Source: Clostridia bacterium
Lineage (GTDB): Bacteria > Bacillota_A > Clostridia > Oscillospirales > CAG-272
Assembly (NCBI GenBank): GCA_017652965.1
Contig: JAGBZZ010000299.1
Location: 1-11,157 of the forward strand
Direction of reading: 5' to 3'
DNA: 11,157 nucleotides
Below the pieces are notes generated by a model. It did not search any database. It worked only from the letters and a program-made list of their open reading frames with translations, and was not told the origin of the DNA. Of this stretch, positions 5,646-11,157 are shown one piece after another (within the stretch, counting starts at the first letter, position 1; every line of letters begins with the position of its first letter). The position numbers and the translations under genes were made by a program.

Positions 5646-8075
5646 TTACTGTACCGCCCCGCTTACGGTGATGCCGGATCTTACGGTCGGCATGGGGACG
5701 GTTGTTTCCTCCGAATATACTTCTTCTGTTTTTGCCACAGGGGCATCGGGTTTCTTGCGAAGTGCTACGCGCAGGACGTCATCGACCGTATCGCAAAGCA
5801 CAAACGAGAGATTGGCGGCGACCTCACGGTCGATCTCATCAAGATCCCGCTCGTTGTCCCTGGGGATAAGAACGGTCTTGATCCCGGCGCGATAGGCGGC
5901 CATCGTCTTTTCGGTCAGACCCCCGATGGGAAGGACGCGCCCGTGAAGCGTGACCTCGCCCGTCATGGCTACGTCATGGCACACGGGGATGCCCGAAAGT
6001 GCGCTGATAAGCGCGGTAACCATGGTAACACCTGCCGAGGGGCCGTCCTTGGGAATAGCCCCTTCGGGGAAGTGAATGTGGATATCCTTTTTTGCATGGA
6101 AATCTGCCGGGATAGAAAATTCTGCGGCCTTGGAGCGCACACAGCTGATGGCGATGCGTGCCGATTCCTTCATAACGTCACCAAGTGAGCCTGTCAGCTC
6201 CAGCTTTCCCGTTCCATCCATGGGAAGCGCCTCTACACGGAGAAGGTCGCCGCCGGCCGAGGTATAGGCAAGCCCGTTGACAATGCCGATCTCATCAGCC
6301 TTCGGCTCATCCTCCGGGCGATGCTTGCGTTTGCCAAGATAGTCCTTAAGCGTGGCAACACTCAGGGTGATGCGCTTGGATTTGCCTTCGGCAATCGCCC
6401 TGGCGCATTTGCGGAAGAGGGATGCCAGCTCACGCTCAAGATTTCGCACCCCCGCCTCACGCGTGTAGCCATCGATGATCTCTAAGATCACGTCGTCGGG
6501 AAGCGAGACGGTACGGCGGGAAAGGCCGTGCCGCTTCAACTGCTTGGGCAAAAGATGCGCCGTGGCGATCTTCAGCTTTTCGGTGCGGGTATAGGGCTTG
6601 ACCTCGATGATCTCCATACGGTCGCAAAGGGCATCCGGGATCCCCTCGTAATAATTGGCCGTTGCGATGAAGAGACAATCCGAAAGATCCAGGGGGACCT
6701 CCAGGAAATGATCGCGGAAGTAGCGGTTCTGCTCGGGATCCAGAACCTCCAGAAGGGCAGAGGCAGGGTCGCCGTGAAGGTCGTGCGAGAGCTTGTCGAT
6801 CTCATCCAAAACGATGACGGGATTGCGGGATTTGGCAGAGGTGATCGCCGTGGCGATGCGCCCTGGCATAGCACCCACATAGGTCTTTCTGTGACCGCGG
6901 ATCTCGGCCTCATCACGGATACCGCCAAGCGAAATACGGGCGTACTTGCGGCCCAGTGCCTTGGCCACCGAGGCGGCGATAGAGGTTTTGCCTACGCCGG
7001 GCGGGCCGACAAGGCAAAGGATCTGGTTGCGGATATCGGGTGCCAGCTTTCGCACGGCAATGTATTCCAAAATGCGGTTTTTGATCTTTTCCAGGCCGTA
7101 GTGATCGGCATCCAGGGCTTTGGCGGCGGCCGCCACGTCCAATTTGTCCTTGGTGGATTTTTCCCACGGATACTCAAGGCAAGCATCAAGATAATTGCGA
7201 AGCACCACGCTTTCTGCGGCGCCAAAGGGGGTTTTGGAAAGCTTGGCAAGCTCCTTTTTCAGCTTTTCACGCACCTCGTCCGGCATGGCGGTACGGGCGA
7301 TCCTTTCCTGATATTCCTCGATCTCGTCGGAATCCTCGCCAAGCTCCTGCTGGATGGCGTGCAGCTGCTCACGCAGGAAAAACTCCTTGTGATGCTCATC
7401 GATGCGAGCCTTGACGGTGTTGTGGATATCTGCTTCGCAGAAGAGGATATCCTTCTCTTCGGCCAGAAGGACAAGCAGCTTTTCTAAGCGCACAAGGGGA
7501 TTGATGGACTCTAGGATCGTTTGCTTGTTGCGGAAATTCAAAAGAACGGCCGATGCCACAAAATCGCACAGCATGGCAGGGTTCTTTATGGCGGTAGCGG
7601 CCGAGCGCACCTCGTCCGTAAGGGTGGGGTGCACAGGCTGGATCTCGTTGAGCGCCGTCGTGACCTCCTGCATCATTGCCTCTGCGCGCAGGGTAGTGAC
7701 GTTGCCGACTGCGATCTTTTTGCAGATCGCCGTGGCATGATAGTAGCCGTCGTTCATAACAAGCTCGGTAACTTTAGCGCGGCAGACACCCTCGAAAACA
7801 GCGCTGAGATTTCCGTCCGGCGTTTTGGAAACATGCTTGATGACACAAACGGTTCCGGTGTGGAAGAGATCCTTTTCGCCGGGCTCCTCCACGCCGCCGT
7901 CACGCTGAGCAACAAGAAGGACGTAGGAGTCCTTCGAGGCGGCCTCGCCGAATGCCTTCAACGAAAGGGGGCGCGATATGGTGAGATTCATTTGGACAGA
8001 GGGGAAGGCTACCGTGCCGCGCAAGGGGATGACAGGCAGGGTAAGCACCTCTGCTTTTTCGATCGTATGATTCAT
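5646..8075 (-). CDS. lon: ATP-dependent protease LonA
   Basis: Lon is a cytosolic homohexameric AAA+ protease that unfolds and degrades damaged and regulatory proteins. The product has 809 residues, slightly longer than usual (about 770-800). It has the N-terminal substrate domain ([15 protein letters not shown] near 11-25), a helical region ([18 protein letters not shown]), the AAA+ module with Walker A GPPGVGKT at 357-364 and Walker B VLDEID with Asp424 and Glu425, and the Ser-Lys protease domain with Ser680 in KDGPSAGVT and Lys723 in [14 protein letters not shown]. After the usual end near residue 772 there is a tail of about 37 residues rich in T, V, S and E. The ATG at 8075 is chosen: AAAGG lies 9 nt upstream. 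A GTG at 8177 would add 34 residues but lies upstream of the -10 element at 8148-8153. Lon heads the minus-strand operon. Confidence 0.97.
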   Translation of the reverse strand: MNHTIEKAEVLTLPVIPLRGTVAFPSVQMNLTISRPLSLKAFGEAASKDSYVLLVAQRDGGVEEPGEKDLFHTGTVCVIKHVSKTPDGNLSAVFEGVCRAKVTELVMNDGYYHATAICKKIAVGNVTTLRAEAMMQEVTTALNEIQPVHPTLTDEVRSAATAIKNPAMLCDFVASAVLLNFRNKQTILESINPLVRLEKLLVLLAEEKDILFCEADIHNTVKARIDEHHKEFFLREQLHAIQQELGEDSDEIEEYQERIARTAMPDEVREKLKKELAKLSKTPFGAAESVVLRNYLDACLEYPWEKSTKDKLDVAAAAKALDADHYGLEKIKNRILEYIAVRKLAPDIRNQILCLVGPPGVGKTSIAASVAKALGRKYARISLGGIRDEAEIRGHRKTYVGAMPGRIATAITSAKSRNPVIVLDEIDKLSHDLHGDPASALLEVLDPEQNRYFRDHFLEVPLDLSDCLFIATANYYEGIPDALCDRMEIIEVKPYTRTEKLKIATAHLLPKQLKRHGLSRRTVSLPDDVILEIIDGYTREAGVRNLERELASLFRKCARAIAEGKSKRITLSVATLKDYLGKRKHRPEDEPKADEIGIVNGLAYTSAGGDLLRVEALPMDGTGKLELTGSLGDVMKESARIAISCVRSKAAEFSIPADFHAKKDIHIHFPEGAIPKDGPSAGVTMVTALISALSGIPVCHDVAMTGEVTLHGRVLPIGGLTEKTMAAYRAGIKTVLIPRDNERDLDEIDREVAANLSFVLCDTVDDVLRVALRKKPDAPVAKTEEVYSEETTVPMPTVRSGITVSGAVQ

Positions 8076-8147
8076 AAAACAGGACCTTTTTACGCATTGA
8101 ATTACGTGCCCTATGCAAATTGGGCAGACGTTTGCAGTGTAATGTCC

Positions 8148-8156
8148 ATTATACCA
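8148..8156 (-). promoter_or_regulatory. Extended -10 promoter of the lon operon
   Basis: The minus strand reads TGGTATAAT at 8156-8148, a full extended -10 (TGnTATAAT). At 17 nt spacing the -35 hexamer is only TGGATT (3 of 6), as expected for promoters relying on the extended -10. Transcription would begin near 8141, giving a leader of about 65 nt before the ATG at 8075. No CIRCE or CtsR-type heat-shock operator is seen. Confidence 0.6.
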
Positions 8157-8319
8157 TATAAATTCACAAAAATCCACCCCTTTTCAAAATTATTATAATA
8201 AATTGTCAGAGTCGCCATGCCGGCGGCTTTTACAGCTTCAAAAGATGGCAATTCGGTATAAATGGCCGGGGTGAATGGAGATCACGCAGACGTTTTTTTG
8301 AAATGCTGCGAGGGAAGTG

Positions 8320-8380
8320 AAAATAAAAAACAAAAAAATCCAAAATAAGTCTTGACAAACGAAGGGTGGCGTGTTATAAT
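8320..8380 (+). promoter_or_regulatory. Sigma-A promoter of infC-rpmI-rplT with A-rich upstream element
   Basis: TTGACA (8352-8357) and TATAAT (8375-8380) are both perfect consensus with 17 nt spacing. An A-rich tract at 8320-8348 directly upstream fits an UP element that binds the RNA polymerase alpha subunit. Initiation is expected near 8387. This is one of the strongest promoters one can predict by eye, fitting a ribosomal protein operon. Confidence 0.88.
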
Positions 8381-8386
8381 CTGTAG

Positions 8387-8549
8387 TGCGATGGGATTTC
8401 CCGTTGCTATCGAAGCAGAATTTCCGTTCTCACCTTGCCACCCGAGTGCGTAAGGTTAATACAGCATGCAAAAGGGCATTCGTCCTTGGCATTTTGTGCA
8501 TACGGAGATTCGTATGCCTTTTTTTATAATTTGATGGAGGTAACTCACC
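8387..8549 (+). ncRNA. infC operon leader, L20-type attenuator (approximate 5' end)
   Basis: About 160 nt of untranslated leader separate the predicted start site from infC. It contains a hairpin with ACCTT (8432-8436) paired with AAGGT (8452-8456) and an inner CAC/GTG, a second hairpin with AAGGGC (8472-8477) paired with GTCCTT (8482-8487), and a terminator at 8498-8525. ATGCA (8466-8470) can also pair with TGCAT (8497-8501), which would break the terminator stem. In B. subtilis the infC-rpmI-rplT leader is controlled by L20 binding and premature termination (Rfam L20_leader family). Position, operon and terminator all match that model. The match to the L20 binding site itself was not tested. 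Confidence 0.7.
8498..8525 (+). terminator. Intrinsic terminator in the infC leader (attenuator)
   Basis: GCATACG (8498-8504) pairs perfectly with CGTATGC (8511-8517) around a 6-nt loop, followed by C and seven T residues (8519-8525). It sits just before the infC Shine-Dalgarno sequence at 8536. It would stop transcription before any gene is read, so it must be a conditional element. Confidence 0.85.
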
Positions 8550-8552
8550 ATT
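8536..8552 (+). promoter_or_regulatory. infC ribosome binding site and ATT start codon
   Basis: GGAGG at 8536-8540 is followed by 9 nt and then ATT at 8550-8552. The next in-frame ATG (8565) has only AAGG two or three bases away and would remove the conserved ISTKE start. ATT starts for infC are well known in bacteria and allow IF3 to repress its own translation. Confidence 0.85.
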
Positions 8553-9071
8553 AGCACCAAGGAAATGCTGATCAACGAGAGCATCCGCTACAAGGAGGTT
8601 CGTCTTGTTGGTCCCGAGGGGGAACAGGTCGGTTTGATGTCTTCGTCCTCGGCTCTCGAATATGCTTATAACCGTGGGCTGGATCTCGTATTGATCGCTC
8701 CCAATGCCGAGCCCCCGGTTTGCCGTGCCATGGATTACGGCAAGTATCGCTTTGATCGCGATAAAAAGGAAAAAGAAGCACGCAGAAATCAGCAGATCGT
8801 GAAGGTTAAGGAGGTTCAGCTTTCCTGCCGCATCGATACGCACGATTTTGAAACACGTGTCAACCAGGCGCGCAAGTTCCTGCAGGGCGGTGACAAGGTG
8901 AAGGCCGTCATCCGCTTCAGAGGACGCGAAATGGCTCACATCGATATGGGCCGCAGCGTGATCGACCGCTTTATGGAGGCCTGCGCCGACGTCGGCACCT
9001 CCGATAAGCCGCCGGTTCAGGAGGGGCGCTTTCTTGCCGTCGTTCTTTCCCCTGTGAAGACGGCAAAATAA
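8550..9071 (+). CDS. infC: Translation initiation factor IF-3
   Basis: IF-3 binds the 30S subunit, prevents premature joining of 50S and checks the start codon and initiator tRNA. With the ATT start the product has 173 residues, the usual size. The N-terminal domain includes MLINESIRYKEVRLVGPEGE at residues 6-25 and APNAEPPVCRAMDYGKYRFD; a lysine- and glutamate-rich linker lies around residues 72-80. The C-terminal domain begins with KVKEVQLSCRIDTHDFETR and includes KVKAVIRFRGREMAH. All these stretches are highly conserved in IF-3. It is the first gene of infC-rpmI-rplT. Regulation is probably double: attenuation in the leader, and IF-3 discrimination against its own ATT codon. Confidence 0.97.
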   Translation: MSTKEMLINESIRYKEVRLVGPEGEQVGLMSSSSALEYAYNRGLDLVLIAPNAEPPVCRAMDYGKYRFDRDKKEKEARRNQQIVKVKEVQLSCRIDTHDFETRVNQARKFLQGGDKVKAVIRFRGREMAHIDMGRSVIDRFMEACADVGTSDKPPVQEGRFLAVVLSPVKTAK

Positions 9072-9142
9072 TTCGTTATAGATTCATTTTTGAATTTGTA
9101 TATTTTCGGTGACGCCGATAGTAAAGTAAAAGGAGATTTATC

Positions 9143-9337
9143 ATGGCAAAGATTAAGACTCACAAGGCCTCCGCGAAAAGATTCCGTGTGACGGCCGGCG
9201 GTAAGGTAAAAGTTCAGCACTCTCAGCATCGTCACAATCTTGGCATCAAGACCGCGAAGCGCAAGAGAAGCCTTCGTAAGAGCTTTGTTCTCGGCAAGGC
9301 AATGACTGCCAACATCAAGAGCATGATCCAGAAGTGA
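9143..9337 (+). CDS. rpmI: 50S ribosomal protein L35
   Basis: L35 is a small basic protein of the large ribosomal subunit. The 64-residue product has the expected length and signature: KIKTHKASAKRFRVTAGGKVK at the N-terminus, then HNLGIKTAKRKRSLRKS. The ATG at 9143 is preceded by AGGAG (9131-9135) with 7 nt spacing. The 71-nt gap from infC holds two small hairpins (ATTCA/TGAAT at 9082-9095 and TCGG/CCGA at 9106-9118). They are too weak to call terminators, but could affect mRNA processing or the relative yield of L35. Confidence 0.96.
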   Translation: MAKIKTHKASAKRFRVTAGGKVKVQHSQHRHNLGIKTAKRKRSLRKSFVLGKAMTANIKSMIQK

Positions 9338-9375
9338 TCAGCATCGGAATTTAAGAATTTTGGAGGAATAACAAC

Positions 9376-9729
9376 ATGGCAAGAGTAAAAGGCGCAATGA
9401 TGACGCGCAAGAGAAGAAAGAGCGTACTCAAAGCCGCTAAGGGATATTGGGGCGCCAAGAGCAAGCACTTTAAGATGGCGAAGCAGGCCGTTCTCAAGAG
9501 CGGTAACTATGCTTTCGCCGGTCGCAAGATGAAGAAGAGAGATTTCCGCTCTCTTTGGATTGCCCGTATTTCCGCCGAGGCAAGAGCCTGCGGTATCAAC
9601 TATTCGCAGCTGATGCACGGCCTGAAGCTGGCCTCCATCGATCTCAACCGCAAGATGCTGGCTGAAATCGCTGTTTCGGATAAGGCTGCATTCGCCGCCC
9701 TTGTAGAGAAGGCCAAGGCCGCTCTGTAA
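9376..9729 (+). CDS. rplT: 50S ribosomal protein L20
   Basis: L20 binds 23S rRNA early in assembly of the large subunit. The 117-residue product shows the family features: [21 protein letters not shown], the basic stretch [38 protein letters not shown], and [27 protein letters not shown]. The ATG at 9376 has GGAGG (9362-9366) at 9 nt. In Firmicutes L20 also acts as repressor of its own operon through the infC leader, and the leader at 8387-8549 fits that circuit. A strong terminator follows directly. Confidence 0.97.
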   Translation: MARVKGAMMTRKRRKSVLKAAKGYWGAKSKHFKMAKQAVLKSGNYAFAGRKMKKRDFRSLWIARISAEARACGINYSQLMHGLKLASIDLNRKMLAEIAVSDKAAFAALVEKAKAAL

Positions 9730-9740
9730 GACACATAACA

Positions 9741-9781
9741 CCCCTCCCTGTGCGTTCGCGCGGGGTGGGGGTTTTATTTTT
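9741..9781 (+). terminator. Rho-independent terminator after rplT
   Basis: CCCC (9741-9744) pairs with GGGG at 9767-9770 and CCC (9746-9748) with GGG at 9763-9765. One T/T mismatch separates them, and a GTGCG/CGCG upper stem is capped by a TTCG tetraloop (9755-9758). TTTT, A and TTTTT follow at 9772-9781. It ends 15 nt before the next start codon. Confidence 0.85.
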
Positions 9782-9796
9782 CCTGACGAGGTGCCT

Positions 9797-10630
9797 ATGA
9801 AGGTTACTAAAGAAACTGTTACAAGCCGCAAAAATCCTCTTGTGATGCTTGCAGCTTCACTTTCGGAAAAAAAGTATAGGGATGCCAATGGCCTTTTTGT
9901 GGCAAACGGATATAAGTTATGCCGTGAGGCCGTTGCCACGGGGGCGCCGGTGCAGCACGTTCTTTTGCATGAGGAATACGCGGCCACGCATTTAAAGGAG
10001 ATCGTTTCTCTTTTCTCGGCTCCTCGGTACGAGGATACCGTGCTTACGGTGCTTTCTGCCGGATGTTTCGAAAAGATTAGCACAGAAAAAGCACCGGAGG
10101 GGATAATTCTTCTCATAAAATATCTTGACATTTCAAAAAAATATAATAAAATAATAGATGTAGGTTTTTCTGACGGGATCGGGACGGCTGTGATGCTTTT
10201 CTCGGTCCGTGATCCCGGAAATCTCGGGGCGGTGCTTCGCAGTGCCGGTGCCTTTGGGGCTACCACGGTTCTTCTCAGTGAGGACTGTGCGGATCTTTAT
10301 AGCCCGCGTGCCGTCCGCGCCGCTATGGGCGCCGTTTTTCGTGTTCCTACCGTTCGCATTACCAACGTGCGTGAGGCGATCGGCGCACTTCGCGCCGGGG
10401 GGCGCCGTGTCTTGGCGGCCGAGCTTCGCGAGAATGCGGTTCCGCTTTCTTCGCTCACGCTTTCGCGCAAGGATGTATTTGTGATCGGAAACGAGGGGCA
10501 CGGGATCCCAACGGAGATTTCCGCCCTTTGCGACGGCAGTGTGTATTTGCCGATCGCCGAGGGGACAGAGTCCTTGAATGCCGCCGCCGCGGCCACTGTG
10601 TTTCTTTGGGAGCAATCCAAGTGTAAGTGA
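9797..10630 (+). CDS. TrmH/SpoU-family RNA 2'-O-methyltransferase
   Basis: SPOUT enzymes of this group use S-adenosylmethionine to methylate a ribose 2'-OH in rRNA or tRNA. The 277-residue product has an N-terminal substrate-binding domain of about 100 residues (TSRKNPLVMLAASL, then FVANGYKLCREAV) and a C-terminal SpoU domain. Motif 1 is DPGNLGAVLRSAGAFGA (139-155), motif 2 is VFVIGNEGHGIP (227-238) and motif 3 is LPIAEGTESLNAAAA (251-265). The overall layout resembles RlmB or YsgA-type proteins, but the target nucleotide cannot be assigned. The ATG at 9797 follows GAGG by 5 nt; an in-frame GTG at 9791 overlaps that Shine-Dalgarno sequence and is less likely. Residues 107-122 are encoded by a very AT-rich stretch unlike the rest of the gene. 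There is no visible promoter between the rplT terminator and this gene. Confidence 0.93.
   Translation: MKVTKETVTSRKNPLVMLAASLSEKKYRDANGLFVANGYKLCREAVATGAPVQHVLLHEEYAATHLKEIVSLFSAPRYEDTVLTVLSAGCFEKISTEKAPEGIILLIKYLDISKKYNKIIDVGFSDGIGTAVMLFSVRDPGNLGAVLRSAGAFGATTVLLSEDCADLYSPRAVRAAMGAVFRVPTVRITNVREAIGALRAGGRRVLAAELRENAVPLSSLTLSRKDVFVIGNEGHGIPTEISALCDGSVYLPIAEGTESLNAAAAATVFLWEQSKCK
10125..10152 (+). promoter_or_regulatory. Candidate promoter inside the methyltransferase gene
   Basis: TTGACA (10125-10130) is followed after 16 nt by TAAAAT (10147-10152), within an AT-rich island at about 10115-10160. A perfect TATAAT at 10142-10147 is also present but only 11 nt from the -35. A transcript from here would cover the end of this gene and dprA. 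The match is seen in sequence; activity is inferred. Confidence 0.4.
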
Positions 10631-10637
10631 GGATAAT

Positions 10638-11157
10638 ATGAAGGGTGTGCTTTTTTGGATCTGGTTGAATCGATGCTGTACCCCGGGCTCGGGGACCTTC
10701 GATCTCCTTTTGCGCGCCTTTTCTTCTCCCTACGAGATCTATGATGCGGACGAGGAAAGCCTGCGGGCCGCTTTGGCAAGATACGACAAGGATCTTGCAA
10801 AGCTGCTTGACAAGGATACCGAGCCCGCAGAACGGATCCTGAACTTTTGCAATATGTCAGGGGTCACACTGATCCCGTATGACGATCCGCGCTATCCGAT
10901 CGCCCTGCGATCCATCGCATCGCCGCCCGTCCTTTTGTATTGCCGCGGCACACTGCCGCAGATGAACGGTTGCCTTTCGGTGGCCGTGGTCGGAACGCGG
11001 AATATGAGCGAGTATGGCAAGCGCATGGCCTTTGAGATTTCGCGTGATCTTGCCAGGGCGGGTGCCGTGGTGGTCAGCGGTATGGCACTGGGAATCGACG
11101 GTGTTGCCAACGCCGCCGCAATCAACGGTGGGGGCGAGACGGTTGCCGTCCTTGGCA
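10638..11157 (+). CDS. dprA: DNA-processing protein DprA/Smf (3' end cut by window)
   Basis: DprA binds incoming single-stranded DNA and loads RecA during natural transformation; it is also widespread in bacteria not known to be competent. The 173 codons seen cover the N-terminal helical region and the start of the Rossmann-like DprA domain: TLIPYDDPRYPIALRSIASPP at 77-97, VAVVGTRNMSEYGKRMA at 115-131, VVVSGMALGID at 144-154 and GGGETVAVLG at 164-173. The whole protein is usually 290-380 residues, so about half lies beyond the window. The ATG at 10638 is preceded by GAGG overlapping the upstream stop, and the genes are 7 nt apart, so they are probably co-transcribed. The conserved histidine in the GIDxxAH motif is Asn158 here. 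Confidence 0.92.
   Translation, partial: MKGVLFWIWLNRCCTPGSGTFDLLLRAFSSPYEIYDADEESLRAALARYDKDLAKLLDKDTEPAERILNFCNMSGVTLIPYDDPRYPIALRSIASPPVLLYCRGTLPQMNGCLSVAVVGTRNMSEYGKRMAFEISRDLARAGAVVVSGMALGIDGVANAAAINGGGETVAVLG

Larger units (their letters stand above)
8076..8549. other. Divergent intergenic region between lon and infC
   Basis: No protein gene is supported here. From left to right it holds the lon leader and promoter (about 8076-8156), a 12-bp AT palindrome (8190-8201), a stretch of mixed composition without a recognised signal (about 8205-8319), an A-rich tract (8320-8348), the infC promoter and the infC leader with its terminator. A 10-mer, GCAGACGTTT, occurs twice, at 8124-8133 and 8286-8295. 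At the first site it is part of an imperfect palindrome within the lon leader. Confidence 0.7.

Noticed and set aside
6528..7487. Plus-strand open frame of 319 codons
   Set aside because: Antisense shadow of the highly conserved lon AAA+ region.
8073..8177. 34-residue N-terminal extension of Lon from GTG at 8177
   Set aside because: The GTG lies upstream of the predicted -10 element and the added residues do not resemble Lon; the ATG at 8075 has a ribosome binding site.
7521..8198. Plus-strand open frame reaching into the lon upstream region
   Set aside because: Antisense to lon and its leader; no domain and no coherent ribosome binding site.
8190..8201. 12-bp AT palindrome TTATTATAATAA as an operator or second lon promoter
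   Set aside because: Simple AT composition makes such palindromes likely by chance, and no -35 at 16-18 nt was found on either strand.
8525..8530. TATAAT just after the leader terminator
   Set aside because: No -35 at suitable spacing (ACGGAG at 17 nt); it arises from the terminator T-run and is probably chance.
9072..9142. Terminator or promoter between infC and rpmI
   Set aside because: The hairpins have only 4-5 bp stems and no proper U-run; no -35/-10 pair at suitable spacing.
9232..10266. Minus-strand open frame of 344 codons
   Set aside because: It runs across rpmI, rplT, a terminator and the methyltransferase gene on the opposite strand; no recognisable domain.
1..11157. CRISPR arrays, insertion sequences, toxin-antitoxin or phage-defence genes
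   Set aside because: No repeated spacers, transposase motifs, terminal inverted repeats or defence domains were seen; all long stretches are explained by housekeeping genes.

Overview
The window looks like core chromosome of a spore-forming, moderately GC-rich member of the Clostridia. The best guess is the Oscillospiraceae/Eubacteriales type, made from gene content and gene order only; genus cannot be told. The signs are a GerW/YtfJ-type spore protein beside a DUF2953 (YtfI-like) protein, a DacF-type carboxypeptidase, the ScpA/ScpB pair, a lon-engB pair ordered as in Bacillus subtilis, and an infC-rpmI-rplT operon with a Firmicutes-style attenuated leader. No mobile element, CRISPR array, tRNA or rRNA was seen.

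The layout is two divergent transcription units. From about 8.08 kb leftwards, the minus strand carries lon, engB (ysxC), a small M50 membrane protease, scpA, scpB, a DUF2953 protein, gerW, dacF and the 5' part of an RsuA/RluB-type pseudouridine synthase cut by the window edge. Most junctions are overlaps or gaps of a few bases, so this is probably one long operon, with a possible break between gerW and dacF. That gap holds a weak terminator-like hairpin and a second inverted repeat covering the dacF ribosome binding site. The intergenic region at 8076-8549 holds an extended -10 promoter for lon and a consensus sigma-A promoter with an A-rich upstream tract for infC.

Rightwards, the plus strand has a leader of about 160 nt ending in an intrinsic terminator just before the infC ribosome binding site. 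It is followed by infC (ATT start), rpmI and rplT, a strong terminator, a TrmH/SpoU-family RNA methyltransferase, and the 5' part of dprA, which runs off the window. The leader is best read as an L20-type autoregulatory attenuator: L20, the last product of the operon, would control its own transcription, while the ATT start would let IF3 control its own translation.

Functionally the window covers translation and ribosome biogenesis (IF3, L35, L20, EngB, two RNA-modifying enzymes), protein quality control (Lon, M50 protease), chromosome condensation and segregation (ScpAB), DNA uptake and recombination (DprA), and cell wall and spore functions (DacF, GerW, DUF2953). I found no convincing previously undescribed system. 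The most useful second looks are the infC leader switch, the hairpin over the dacF ribosome binding site, a promoter-like AT-rich island inside the methyltransferase gene, and a changed conserved position in DprA.
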